Source: Mytilus californianus
Lineage: Eukaryota; Mollusca; Bivalvia; Mytilida; Mytilidae
Assembly (NCBI RefSeq): GCF_021869535.1
Contig: NW_026262701.1
Coordinates: 44,023,278 to 44,087,277 of the forward strand
Direction: 5' to 3'
DNA length: 64,000 bases
The notes under the pieces are model-generated. The model saw only the letters and a program-made list of their open reading frames with translations, made no database searches and had not been told where the DNA came from. Numbering within the stretch: position 1 is the first letter of the stretch; every line of letters starts with the position of its first letter. The position numbers were made by a program, and so were the translations under genes. Positions 31,861 through 44,090 of this stretch are shown in pieces.

Positions 31861-33287
31861 ATGACACCCACAGTTTCTGCAGCTAGGTCACCAAACTGGA
31901 TTGGTTCCATGCCTCATCACGCCACTCATTCAATTCCTTTAGGAGGTTACATATCATCATCAGGCGCAATTTATGCAAGCCCACAGAGCTCTGCATCAGC
32001 ATGTACAAACACAGTGTCCAGCTTCACTCAGCACCCAGTTAATAATGTACCAGTGCAAGGTAATCAGTCAGATTTACAAAATCAGTACATTACTTTAACA
32101 CCTACATGTACGTCTAACATACAACAAATTTATATTCCAAATCAAACATACGGCATGAATACAGATATTGCAATACCCGTACCACAAAATATAAAGGACA
32201 AAATTTATACAAATGAATACATAGATATGGCTATATTATAGGCACAACACATGCCGTCAGATACAAACACTCAAAGATTAGTAGTACAAAATTGGCAGCT
32301 TGTCTTGCAGTCTGCTCCAAACCAGTCAAAAATCTTCAGTATTGACGTGTGGACGACAGATTTTATTTTATTTACTAGTATTCATGGTAATCTTCATCCT
32401 TGAAGATTTCAGGAGTTGCTCAAATATATTGTACGCTTAGGTGCCAAGCGTTGTAATAATTACAAGGCTGGAGGCATTATGACGAACAATTTCGTTTGCG
32501 TAAAGACATTAACCCTACTGGTTCCTGGGCTACAGTTGATTCCAAATTATGGTTGATATATATTACTGATAGTACGGAGAACAAAAACTATAGTACTGGT
32601 AGTACTTCAGTTAACATGAACACTGGGTCTAATTTAAAATATTTTGCTTTTGATTATGTATGTAGTTGTTTCAAACAAGCTTGTTTTTATAAGCATGTTT
32701 GCATTCGTTGCAATGCAAGTCATCCTAACATAACATGTCCTAATGGACAGACATTTGCATTGCGAGATCAAAGACCTTGTTATGCTAGTCCAAGATTCAG
32801 GTCACCTAGACCACAAAACAGACATAATGTCTTATTTAGGCAACCTGGTTCAAACCTAAGACAGAGAACTGCTTATGCATTTATGGGACAAGGGGTATAC
32901 CCCATAAGAATTAAATGTTTAGAAGCACCAATTTACCCAGACATAGTGGTTGCTGCTGAAATTCTTAATGGTTTTTACATGGATTCAAACTCCAGTATAC
33001 AGGCTCTCGCATTCATTCTTTTTCAAAAAAAATAATTTCAGCTGAACAAAATAGTGATGAAGTTTTACACAAGTTGCAAGACGAGGTAAATCGTGGCAGA
33101 ATGTTAAGGACTTTCAAAGTTATGTCTATTTTAACCCTCCGTATAAATACTTTAGGTCTTGTGCCTAAATCAGATAGTAGTTGGAGATTAATAACAAATT
33201 TATTGTTCCCACAAGGTGAAAGTGTTAAACCCTACATTGATCAGGTATATTGCAAGGTGAATTACACTTCTTTAGACATTATTTAAT
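31861..33287 (+). pseudogene. DIRS-like retroelement: gag and 5' part of RT, decayed
   Basis: 31861-32241 is a Ser/Thr/Gln-rich Gag start ending at a TAG, after which the same frame continues to about 32500 (IWTTDF-like DVWTTDFILFTSIHGNLHP). A frameshift leads into 32496-33035, with GSWATVDSKLWLIY and a CCCH/CCHC-like knuckle (CFKQACFYKHVC, then C..C). 33074-33286 begins the RT: NRGRMLRTFKV, then LGLVPKSDSSWRLITNLLFP and GESVKPYIDQ, the pattern of DIRS-type RT. DIRS elements use a tyrosine recombinase instead of an integrase; that gene is not found here. Confidence 0.7.
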
Positions 33288-36110
33288 TTTAGTTTGATCT
33301 TATCACCATATGAAAATTATGTATTAAGTCATGTTCACTCTTTCAGTCAATTATAAGACTATTCGAAGGCGGTAAATTCTGTAATGTTGAGGCAATTCAC
33401 TTACAGACAATCCAGTATGTTGTTAATGTGTACAGGTAAATAACAACTACTGAACATGTTGAATATTAATAGATCGTAATTGACTTAAAATGAATTGGCT
33501 GAACAGTGCTATATTAATTGGTAAATGTGAAAATTGACTGAAAGAATGGAATTGACTTACAGATGTGTTTTTCTGAACTGTTTAGATCAAAATGGTCGTT
33601 TCAGATCAAAATTCGCATACTAGTGAAAGTAGATAATAATGAATAAGCAACATGCAAACAGATTTATTTCCTGATATCATTCTGTTTATTCTTTTATGAA
33701 AAGGGATAATTCATGAAGCGAGCCGTTATTTTGCCCCTAAAGTTGTAAACAAGTATAATCATTCAGAACTTTCATAATTTTGTTAATTTTATTGATACTT
33801 GAAAATGGTGATACACTCTAGAAACTATGATGCAGAAATATTACTTGTGATGTTATAAACATGTTGACATCTACTTATTTGACAAAAATAGGCATGTTCA
33901 AAATGTTTTAACAAAAAATAAATATGAACCAAGGACTTAGCTAAAAAGATGTGTACACACATCACAGTTTGAAACCCTGAGATAAATATGTTGGACTAAA
34001 TAAAAACTTCGAAAAAATGTTATTTGTATTTGTAAGATCTATTATACTTTTTGATGTTCGATAACAAGGGGTAAAATATAATACCTTTTCAGTTTTGTGA
34101 TAAATATTTCAGAGTTATAATACTTCTCTATAATCATATGAATTAAAGATTTTGATATTCAAATAAATGTCTTTTGATAAATTGGTGTACCATCATATGT
34201 GTATGTGTCATTTAACATGTAGTACTTAGTAAAAAGAATGTTTTTATCAGATGTCAGTTCGTGAAGCAAATGGATAATTAGCTATTTTGTGGCACAATTG
34301 AAGGGTTATAAGCACGGCGAACGACCATTCAATTCAGGTATAATGAAGATTGTCATCACTTTTCGCACCTGTTACTATGGTCATATAAAGACCATTTGCA
34401 GGTACGGAGGTGGCGTCATCATATCTGATAATATAAAAAAACTTCGACTAATTTCTTAAAAAACAAATAAATTTTCATTGAAGAAAGGAAAAATATATAA
34501 GTTGAAAAATAACAAAATCATTGCAACGAGGACATTTTCTTATTTCAATTTTTTTGTTTTGGATCGACATTTGAGCATTTTAAATATATTTTTCCCGAGT
34601 TAATGAAAACTGGTATAAGGTAACTATAACTCAGCTTTCATTTTTTTCTAATGAGTTTGTAATTTAAGGCAACAGTATTTTCTGATGTTCAAATCTCATG
34701 AATCAATTAAGAAGACAAATCAAAGTAAGATAAACAAACTGAAGAAATCGCATGAACTCCAACAGGATTGATACCAGATAAGAGGACAGGGTAAGCTTTC
34801 CTGCTATGAATGCATCATCCCCACTCATTCAAAATGTCGAACAAAATAGGTTAACACATATTATTTTAGTTTCTAAGGATTTTACACTGCAAAACCATGT
34901 CGCTATACATATCGTATCGGCTGTTAATTTCGTTATGGAGACTTTCAGTTAAAAGTAGCATTTTTGTGTACATTTTTTTATACCAAAAACTTTAAATTGG
35001 GGCTATCATTTATCTTGTCCGTATGTCCGTTTGTTTTTCTGTCCGTCCGTCCGTTTGTACGTTCAACTTTGGTAATCACATTTTCTCACAATTCTAAACC
35101 CAAAAACTTGACATTATATCAGAGCCTCGACAGTGATTAGTTGTCACTTGTGAGCACCTTTTTGATATTTCAGAAACCAAATTACTGGTTGCCGATACAT
35201 GGAATTTGTCAGTATGTTGAATCAACTAAAAACAATTAATCACATATTTGTCAGAGACTACTGAACAGAACATGAGTAATGACTACATATTTTGTTGGAG
35301 CTAAACAGTATAAAGTCGTAACGTGTTTATGCTTTTCGTTTCAATCAGACTCGCACTTCATGTTATTTGACACTTAAGATAACGAGTAGGGTTATATTTA
35401 GCAGGACAACACATGCAGTTTTGTTTCACATGAATCTGTTACCACAGAGTATTTGGAGATATTTTTTTTTATTCTTTATTTTTGTCGAGACTGTTAAATT
35501 TTAAAACTTTCAAATCTTGAAACTGAAATCATTCCAAATATCAGAACATGAAAACACTGACTTACATTCTGGTTTCACATGGTTTTCAATTAAATTCAAT
35601 ATGTCAGAGTATTTTACAATTTGTTTTTATGAAGAAAAACGATAGAAAAAAGCGTCTCTTTCATGGTTTCCTTGGTTTCAATGCTAAAAGTTAAAAACTC
35701 TGCTTAATTTAAACCACATTTTTCAAGAAAGAAATTCGTGCTTTTAAATCCATGTAAACATGGTTTTAATCTGCATAAGTCCGATTTTGTAATTGTATGG
35801 CATAATTTGACATTTTAGATGAAACGGAGTCTGTCTGTGATTCGCATTGTACTATGAAAATGGCTGACTAACATTTTCATAACTGTAGCTAGGAACTGAT
35901 CTTTATCTGAAATATTAAATGCTCTACATGGAGAGAGTCTGTAGCAGAATAGATGAAGTTCAATTTAAGTGCTTATACAATCACACAATTTCAACTGAAT
36001 ATTACAATTTAAACGTTACAAGCATACTACAGAATGATATAAGATATATGAGTTTCAAGAGATATCTATTAATATGAATTACACAGAAACAATTTAACAT
36101 TTAGAAACAA
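33288..36110. other. Unassigned 2.8-kb stretch between two DIRS-like fragments
   Basis: No RT palm or YxDD motif was found, so it is not simply the middle of the element. About 33330-33500 resembles 6300-6460 (TGTGTACAGGTAAATAACAA and GTCAATT/GAACA words). A GTCCGT-rich simple stretch lies at 35018-35060. The rest is AT-rich and featureless. Confidence 0.4.
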
Positions 36111-36117
36111 TGGTTCC

Positions 36118-36210
36118 ATTCTCAATTTTATTTCCTCGGAAACAAAATAAGATAGCTGATAATCTAAGTAGATATTCTGATTTCGATGAAAAAGAGACCT
36201 TTCAGTATTT
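36118..36210 (+). pseudogene. RNase H end fragment of a DIRS-like element
   Basis: The frame from about 36121 reads FPRKQNKIADNLSRYSDFDE, matching the RNase H C-terminal motif (R..N..AD.LS) followed by the D-rich turn common in DIRS-type pol. It is on the same strand as 31861-33287 and could be the distal end of that copy. Confidence 0.6.
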
Positions 36211-36420
36211 ATCGGACGCCATCAAGAACTGGTTGACCGCTATATGGAATATCTGTTTCACATATGACGACATATAGGTTTCAATTGACGTTACCACAAT
36301 CCCGTCCTTATTTCTTTGAATGTGTTTACCAAATTAGACTTATCACCGGGTTTTACCTTACATGAGCAACAAGACGGGTGCCACATGTTGACCAGTATCT
36401 GCTTACAGGACTTAGTTTAG
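36211..36420 (+). repeat. Mussel dispersed repeat (GGTTGACCG...CGGGTGCCACATG family)
   Basis: Words GAACTGGTTGACCG, CACATATGACGACAT, ACATGAGCAACAAGACGGGT and GCCACATG. Diverged relatives occur at 42070-42300, 47200-47430, 52595-52825 and 58030-58260. Confidence 0.65.
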
Positions 36421-36535
36421 TATATATGCATGTATTGGTTCAATAATTGGGATAACATTAAAATTACAAGAATCTCGTTTCATCTGTTATATGAATATTA
36501 ATCATACTATGTACTAAACTGACACGCTGAGCCCG

Positions 36536-36785
36536 ATATTAAACGTGTTATTTCACTCACTAGATAATAGTCTGCGAGAAATTGTGTCACCCTACCCGGA
36601 CACATTAAATTGACTCCGAGTAGTGAAGTTTTTGCTCTTACTCCTTAATGCCGCGTGCTTAGCGGATAAGCAGGAAATACGAATTTTAAAGACTTTTATT
36701 TGATTTGACTTGGTCGTTCTTCGTTCCCACGACATATCTTACTCGAGACGTACACGCTATCCTGAGACCACCGCGACGATGATGT
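36536..36785 (-). repeat. Degenerate tRNA-derived SINE
   Basis: The minus strand from 36780 reads GTCGCGGTGGTCTCAGGATA, then GCGTGTACGTCTCGAGTAAG, then TCGTGGGAACGAAGAACG. It resembles the 5' half, anticodon region and B box of a tRNA-type promoter (GGTGGTCTAGTGGTAGAGCG ... GGTTCGAATCC) with clear decay in the B box. The body (GACTCCGAGT...TGCTTAGCGGATAAGCAG on plus) matches a mussel SINE I recall. Not an intact tRNA. Confidence 0.5.
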
Positions 36786-36959
36786 CAATTCGACATGTCA
36801 TTATATTTATGATTATCATAATTAAGACATAATTGTGTAATGCTTGTGATTTAGGAAATATTTTACCAAATAATGATACCAGATTAAGTCAACGAAAAAA
36901 GAAAAATTAACGCAACATGAAGCTCTTAAATCAAAAGACTACGTTCAATTATCAACTCA
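36786..36959. other. Short unassigned spacer
   Basis: AT-rich; nothing recognised. Confidence 0.4.
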
Positions 36960-37233
36960 AATTTGGATTCTAAATACAAACATATGACAAATGATGTTTA
37001 TAATATTCTACAAAAGTCTTACAAATTTAGTTTACAAAACATATTGTTCAACTTTAAAATGCACTACTCTTTAATCAATAGTAAGATATATCTCCAACGT
37101 TACATATGTATTTCAATTAATATTGATATGACAACTACATTGTAAAGCAAAATTATTTCATATGTAAATGTTAGGTAATTATGAACAAAACAAATTCTAC
37201 TTTCTTTTTTAACGAGTTATACATTTGTCCCAG

Positions 37234-37383
37234 TCTTGCATATGTATCATAACATTTACAGTACCCATGTGTGGTACTCCAGATGTAATTAATGTCTCTT
37301 CTATGATGTTTGAGGCCAAAATATTAGCAAGTTCAAACCTTCTTGAAAAAATGACGAGCTTTAAGTCAAAAAAGGACAAAAAG
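37234..37383 (+). CDS. Exon-like segment X, unit 1 (unidentified gene)
   Basis: Open for 50 codons from acceptor ACATTTGTCCCAG to donor AAAAAG|GTAAAC, phase 0 at both ends. It reads ...PMCGTPDVINVSSMMFEAK and ends KMTSFKSKKDKK, basic and probably helical. Compared with units 2-4 it lacks six bases in frame (two codons), and four of the six other differing codons are synonymous, which looks like past selection on this frame. The product is not recognised. The opposite-strand ORF over the same bases gains mostly amino-acid changes and is rejected. Confidence 0.4.
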
Positions 37384-38106
37384 GTAAACTGAAGTCGGTT
37401 ATTACATGCATCAGCAATACTCCTCAGTTGATACAAAAGGGGGGGGGGAGGTTATAAGAACTCTTGAAAATAACCTATATGAATTAGTGAACTCTAGTTT
37501 AGTTAAAATTCTGTCAAAGACGAGAAATTGTGCCCTGGTGAACGCTGAATTGTTGGGCGACCTCAGTTTAGTCTTTAAAGTGCATTAATTACACATCTGA
37601 GTAAGTGTGACAAATATGGTATATTTAAATACTAACAATAAAATTATAGAACCATAATAAATCTTTGACCTTAATATTATATCTCCTTTCTCTTGATAAT
37701 TGAGCGTTGGGAATTCAATACTCATGTATATGTGCATACAAAGAATTTTAATAGCAAAAGTCATCTAAGTTTTCACAGCAAATGGTAGAATAATAGCGTA
37801 AGAACAATTATACATTCAATAATAATTATAATTTGTTATAAGTGCAAAATGCGTTGCAGATGCTCGCCAAAGAAATTATTCATGAATATGTCCCAAGTAG
37901 ATTAAAATGAGTCCCAATAAAAAAGAAGCCTACATGTATTTTTATTCAAGTTCTGTAGCAAATGTTTTTTTTAGATCAGAAAAATAACAATATGTTAAGC
38001 CATTTAAGGCATTTCCCACTAAAGAATTTCAAAATTAGCATTTGATTCAATGTGCTAACGTGTAACACAAAAAGTTTGATTCAGTTCAATAACATTTTCA
38101 CGACGA

Positions 38107-39662
38107 AAAGACATATTCCATATCAGAAAATAAAGTTCCAAAAAAAGAGAAAAATTACAAAAAAAAATCGTATCATTGTCTTTGTTAAATGTTTTTTTAT
38201 ATATGTTGTGTACAAATTGTAATGTACAAATTATAATTTGTACAGAGTTTTTGTACAAGTTATCATTGTCTTATGAACCGCTTAATACAAATGGATGATG
38301 CTAAATACACAGTCATTTTTTACGAATATTTCTGTCATATTTCTATGACTATATGATACAGTCTAATACTGAACCTTGATACACAAAACATTATAAGAAC
38401 ACAAAAGACGTTTTATGGATATGATTTTGGTATAAAGAGAAAAATAAAAAATTGAATTTAAACCATTCAGGTGTCCTTATATACGGTTTTAGGACAAGGA
38501 GAATAGTACTAAATGTTAGATTGAAGTATATAAATTTGAATTTATACCATCTTTTCCGCAAGTGTTTTGTTTTCTGTTTGGAAATACTTTAATAATAAGA
38601 TCTGTTTTGTTACATCTTGTGATCCTTTTATTTGGCAATCGCCAATGGCAGTCAACAGGGTTTAAGAACATCGGTTGTTCGACCTGCTAGTCAAATGCGT
38701 TTTGTTAAAATATTCTTTTTCACTCATTTGGTCTTTTGAAAAATGTTGTTTGTGATGTATTTAGACCCCTCTACCAAGAAATTTGTTTTGCATGCAAACG
38801 TATAAAAATTGCGGTTTTTATCCAACGCAATCATAGGTTTGAACGTTGTTTTCAATTTAGACTTGTTTGAATTTGAATTTATACATATATCCAACAGTTT
38901 TTGTATTTCAACATGTTCAACCTAAGTGCAAATAATTTGTAACGGCTTTGATTTGACATGTTCATTATTTATTTTCAAAATACAATTGATTGAAAATAAA
39001 TCCGCTATTCAAATTATTTTTTGAATATATTAACTACTTGCATTCACCAATATTGACATTACTTAAAAAGAACATAAATAGTAAAATAGTAGAAATAATC
39101 GAACTTAATATGAAAATGTTAAAGTCAATAATAACCAGAATATAAATAAGAATATACTTGCTTTTTTTCTCGAATTGTGCGATCGCTAATCAAAATTATG
39201 AACTTGTTCAAACTGCAATAGTCTAAGGTAAGTATGATAAATATAAATTTATATAATCTGTTTGTATGCAAATTCATTGAATTATTAAATGTCCTTTGGT
39301 ATCTGACAAAACATAGACATTGCAATATGCACTTGATCAATTATCTTTATACACGAAATCTTTAAATACACAGAATATAAGTAAAACCCATGCATTCACC
39401 TTATTTTTATTTTACATTTTAAAGATTTCAAAACATTTTAAACGCATGTATACAAAGTATTTACAAATACCTTATAGCAAATTTTCTTTTTTTCTGAATA
39501 GAAAATAACAAAATATCTAGACTTAAAAGACCATTCTCACTATAAAGTTTCACAATTAGCCATAGATTTGTTTTCATGAGTTTTTTCCTTATATTTCGAT
39601 GATATACATTCCGTGTAAATGCACAGTTGAAGAAAGGAGACAAGTCGTGGAGATGTTTCGAG
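38107..39662 (+). repeat. Nested 1,556-bp tandem duplication, copy 1
   Basis: Repeats as 39663-41218 with only a few differences (for example GACCTGCTAG versus GACCTCCTAG). The join between copies is inside GAGAAAAGACATATTCC, combining GTTTCGAGAAAA from the right edge with AAAAGACATATTCC from the left edge, so a 4-5 base AAAA microhomology lies at the breakpoint. Pairs of identical small ORFs in it (39125/40681 and so on) are duplicates of chance ORFs. Confidence 0.95.
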
Positions 39663-39663
39663 A
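39627..39663 (+). pseudogene. Truncated copy of exon-like segment E
   Basis: Starts as segment E (acceptor GCACAG, then EERRQVVEMFRE) and is cut by the 1,556-bp duplication breakpoint. Only about 12 codons remain. Confidence 0.35.
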
Positions 39664-41218
39664 AAAGACATATTCCATATCAGAAAATAAAGTTCGAAAA
39701 AAAGAGAAAAATTACCAAAAAAATCGTATCATTGTCTTTGTTAAATGTTTTTTTATATATGTTGTGTACAAATTGTAATGTACAAATTATAATTTGTACA
39801 GAGTTTTTGTACAAGTTATCATTGTCTTATGAACCGCTTAATACAAATGGATGATGCTAAATACACAGTCATTTTTTACGAATATTTCTGTCATATTTCT
39901 ATGACTATATGATACAGTCTAATACTGAACCTTGATACACAAAACATTATAAGAACACAAAAGACGTTTTATGGATATGATTTTGGTATAAAGAGAAAAA
40001 TAAAAAATTGAATTTAAACCATTCAGGTGTCCTTATATACGGTTTTAGGACAAGGAGAATAGTACTAAATGTTAGATTGAAGTATATAAATTTGAATTTA
40101 TACCATCTTTTCCGCAAGTGTTTTGTTTTCTGTTTGGAAATACTTTAATAATAAGATCTGTTTTGTTACATCTTGTGATCCTTTTATTTGGCAATCGCCA
40201 ATGGCAGTCAACAGGGTTTAAGAACATCGGTTGTTCGACCTCCTAGTCAAATGCGTTTTGTTAAAATATTCTTTTTCACTCATTTGGTCTTTTGAAAAAT
40301 GTTGTTTGTGATGTATTTAGACCCCTCTACCAAGAAATTTGTTTTGCATGCAAACGTATAAAAATTGCGGTTTTTATCCAACGCAATCATAGGTTTGAAC
40401 GTTGTTTTCAATTTAGACTTGTTTGAATTTGAATTTATACATATATCCAACAGTTTTTGTATTTCAACATGTTCAACCTAAGTGCAAATAATTTGTAACG
40501 GCTTTGTTTTGACATGTTCAGTATTTATTTTCAAAAAACAATTGATTGAAAATAAATCCGCTATTCAAATTATTTTTTGAATATATTAACTACTTGCATT
40601 CACCAATATTGACATTACTTAAAAAGAACATAAATAGTAAAATAGTAGAAATAATCGAACTTAATATGAAAATGTTAAAGTCAATAATAACCAGAATATA
40701 AATAAGAATATACTTGCTTTTTTTCTCGAATTGTGCGATCGCTAATCAAAATTATGAACTTGTTCAAACTGCAATAGTCTAAGGTAAGTATGATAAATAT
40801 AAATTTATATAATCTGTTTGTATGCAAATTCATTGAATTATTAAATGTCCTTTGGTATCTGACAAAACATAGACATTGCAATATGCACTTGATCAATTAT
40901 CTTTATACACGAAATCTTTAAATACACAGAATATAAGTAAAACCCATGCATTCACCTTATTTTTATTTTACATTTTAAAGATTTCAAAACATTTTAAACG
41001 CATGTATACAAAGTATTTACAAATACCTTATAGCAAATTTTCTTTTTTTCTGAATAGAAAATAACAAAATATCTAGACTTAAAAGACCATTCTCACTATA
41101 AAGTTTCACAATTAGCCATAGATTTGTTTTCATGAGTTTTTTCCTTATATTTCGATGATATACATTCCGTGTAAATGCACAGTTGAAGAAAGGAGACAAG
41201 TCGTGGAGATGTTTCGAG
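39663..41218 (+). repeat. Nested 1,556-bp tandem duplication, copy 2
   Basis: See 38107-39662. This copy keeps the original right flank (GTTTCGAGAAAATGTTG), so it leads into an intact segment E. Confidence 0.95.
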
Positions 41219-41259
41219 AAAATGTTGAAATGCAGGATAATAATTCATCGCGAATATAA
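41183..41259 (+). CDS. Exon-like segment E with stop, unit 1 (unidentified)
   Basis: After acceptor TGTAAATGCACAG the frame reads EERRQVVEMFRENVEM then QDNNSSRI and TAA. Charged, probably helical. Comparison with unit 4 shows three synonymous differences (GTC/GTG, GTT/GTG, TAA/TGA) and one E to Q, a coding-like pattern. Its phase (one base needed from the previous exon) does not match segment X, so it may belong to another transcript or an unseen exon may lie between. The 120-aa minus ORF here is an antisense shadow. Confidence 0.35.
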
Positions 41260-41618
41260 AGTTTTCCTGACGGAAACGATTGAGTACACATATTAAAGTT
41301 ATCGACAACAAATTAAACATGTTAATTTGCAAGTTCAGGCGATTATGTACGTAATGTACATGAGAGTAATATTGCATATTTTTTGTGAAACGCACAAATA
41401 AGGACAACATTGCTTTCCCTGTTGATTTTGTTTCAGTTTCTACATTGGTATATTTCATGAATTCAATATGTTAGCAGTAGATGGATTACGGAAGAACTTC
41501 TGTCACCACAAATATATTCAATATTGGCATATATTGTTTTTTAATTGGCTGTATGTCAACCTAACCAAATTCTTATCGCGAATATAAATTTTGTCGTTAA
41601 ACCCTCTCTTCTTTACAG

Positions 41619-41690
41619 CACAACGTTGTAGTTCTACTAACAGAAGTGGTTAACAATAAATTGCACTGGTATTATAGAAAGGATGATTAA
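41619..41690 (+). CDS. Exon-like segment H with stop, unit 1 (unidentified)
   Basis: A strong acceptor CCTCTCTTCTTTACAG is followed by 23 codons (HNVVVLLTEVVNNKLHWYYR...) and TAA. It starts in phase 0, so it joins segment X in frame and could be its terminal exon. The short length and lack of a recognised product keep confidence low. Confidence 0.35.
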   Translation, partial: HNVVVLLTEVVNNKLHWYYRKDD

Positions 41691-42049
41691 GCACTTACAA
41701 ACGAATGATACCTGCATCAACTTAGCCGTCGATTTAGGAGCAAGGGTATAACTATATTTCAACTTGACTCGAAAACTTAAATGTGTAAAACTTCAAAGCA
41801 TATCCAGCTATGTCTAACTAGCATATTCTTTGAATTTTGCACTGAAATACTCTTTCTTGAATTATAACAAGTTGATTTTTTTACTGATATTGACTATAAT
41901 TGATGTGTTCAACATAAGCAAGAATAAGTATGCCTACTAGCATTCGTTATTCTATGGCTTGCATTTCCTATTAAGATTTTCTTGATAGATGATTTCTCCT
42001 CACAAGGAAGCTATTAAACCCTAGTTCCAGTTGATGGAGTTGAAATCAT

Positions 42050-42420
42050 CCCTTCGTAAATTTTACGGACTCTATCGCGAGTTGGTTGACCGACATGGAA
42101 CCTGTGGTATATCGGATGTCGTAATATAGATCACGATGGATATGCTCAAATTGTCGTTATCACAATCCTGTCTACTATTTCCTCGAATGTGACCTGCCGA
42201 ATTCGACTTATCAACGGGTTTGTACTTACATGAGCAACACGACGGATACCACATAAGAAGCGGGATCTGCTTGCCCTTCCAGAGCCCCTTAGATCACCCG
42301 CATAATTTGTAATTTTTAAAGTCATTAGTTTTCTATGTTGTGTCTTGTGTACAGTTGTTTGTTTTTTTGTTGCTATTGCGTTGTCAGTTTATTTTCGACT
42401 TATGAGTTTGAAGGTTCCCT
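42050..42420 (+). repeat. Mussel dispersed repeat within the array unit
   Basis: GGTTGACCGACATGGAACC ... ATGAGCAACACGACGGATAC ... GGATCTGCTTGCCCTTCC ... TTGTTGCTATTGCGTTGTC. Repeated with each unit at about 47180, 52575 and 58020; related to 36211-36420. The 60-aa minus ORFs here belong to the repeat and are not genes. Confidence 0.7.
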
Positions 42421-42483
42421 TGGTATCTTAAGTCTCTCTTAAAGCAGATGCGGTAATTTAGGCAGCTGTCAAAACTTCAATAT

Positions 42484-43610
42484 AATAAAATTGAGAATGG
42501 AAATGGGGAATGTGTCAAAGAAACAACAACCCGACCATAGAACAGACAACAGCAGAAGGTCACCAACAGGTCTTCAATGCAGCGAGAAATTCCCGCACCC
42601 GGAGGCGTCCTTCAGCTTGCCCCTAAACAAATATATATACTAGTTCAGTGATAATGAACGCCATACTAAACTCCAAATTGTACACAAGAAACTAAAATTA
42701 AAAATAATACAATACTAACAAAGGCTAGAGGCTCCTGACTTGGGACAGGCGCAAAAATGCGGCGGGGTTAAACATGTTTATGAGATCTCAACCCTCCCCC
42801 TGTACATCTAGCCAATGCAGAAAAGTAAACGCATAACAATACGCACATTAAAATTCAGTTCAAGAGAAGTCCAAATCTGATGTCAGAAGATGTAAACAAA
42901 GAAAATAAACAAAATGACAATGATACATAAATAACAACAGACTACTAGCAGTTAACTGACATGCCAGCTCCAGACTTCAATTAAACTGATTGAAAGATTA
43001 TGTCTTCATCATATGAATATCAGGCACAATCCTTCCCGTTAGGGGTTTAGTATCATACCATCATAACATATATGAGAAGAACATAACCCGTGTCATGCCA
43101 ACAACTGGTTTTTAAATAAATGTGTTTAGTTCCGATGCAAAGACCCTATAAGTGAATCAATATTAACTCCAAAATATGCAATCTTTAATGACCTGACAAC
43201 AGTATCGTAACTGTATCCCTTCTTAATAAGTCTATTTAAAGGTTTTGTTAGCTTCAGAGGTGAATACTGACATTTTTGTGCTTTATAATGAATATTTCCA
43301 TAAAAAATTGGATGTGAAATACCTGAACGTATAAGAAGTCTGCATGTTGAGCTATATTTACGAATGATGTCCTTATACCGATGATAAAATTTAGTTAATG
43401 TTTTGACTAGTTTGTGATATCGAAAACCCTGGTGTAATAATTTTTCAGTAATCCATAAATTTCTCTCGTTAAAATCTAAAACATTGTTACATACACGAGC
43501 GAATCGAACAAGTTGAGATATATAAACACCGTAAGATGGTGACAAGGGAACGTCACCATCTAAAAATGGATAATTTACAATAGGAAATGAAAAATCATCT
43601 CTTTTATCAA
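42484..43610 (-). mobile_element. 5'-truncated retroelement with RT C-terminus and 3' tail, unit 1
   Basis: Minus strand: an open frame enters at about 43605 as DKRDDFSFPIVNYPF, continues SPSYGVYISQLVRFARVC and GFRYHKLVKTLTKFY, and stops at 43126. This is the C-terminal part of an RT polyprotein type common in marine invertebrates (recognised from memory, clade not certain). About 640 bp of 3' tail follow to 42484. The listed 139-codon ORF starts at an internal Met. The insertion has an empty site in unit 4. Confidence 0.75.
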
Positions 43611-43929
43611 AGCTGTTTCAAGACAATTAATACTTTAAGTTTAAATTGTTGAAAAGTTTTCATTGACGTATATTCAATAAATTCATTTGTGTTAGTATAT
43701 AAATATTGATCCTCAAAAAAATATTTGAATTTTAGAGTAATTCTATTTTTTTGAGGATTTTTAAGAACTGCAATTTTCTGTGTATATTTTTCAATGTACC
43801 CCTTAATTTACTTTTGGTTTGAAATAAGCGTTTTCCGTTCTATAGGATTCATAAAAAAAGAATATATAACATGTATAGTACAAGAACCAGAAAAAAAAGA
43901 AACATTTTATATGATTTTTTCGGAAAATT

Positions 43930-44090
43930 TACGACTGTTTATGTCCAAGTCAGGAATATGGCAGTTGTCATCAAATAGTTCGTTTCTATGTATGTTGGCG
44001 TTTGTTTTCGTTACACTTCAATGTTTCTGTTGTTCCGTTGTTTTCCTCTTATAGCTGGTGTGTTTCCCTCGGTTTTAGTTTCGAACCCGT
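43930..44090 (+). repeat. Mussel retroelement-tail piece in the array unit
   Basis: TTTATGTCCAAGTCAGGAATATGG through GTTTCCCTCGGTTTTAGTTTCGAA is shared with 22990-23060 and recurs in the other units (about 49060, 54455 and 58780). The 86-aa ORF across it is a shadow. Confidence 0.65.

Noticed and set aside
36690..36785. Functional tRNA gene
   Set aside because: B box and acceptor pairing are decayed and the sequence continues into a SINE body.
38055..41064. Pairs of identical small ORFs in unit 1
   Set aside because: Their identity follows from the 1,556-bp duplication; composition is that of AT-rich non-coding DNA.
42072..42254. 60-aa minus ORF repeated in each unit
   Set aside because: It lies in a dispersed mussel repeat that also occurs outside the array at 36211-36420.
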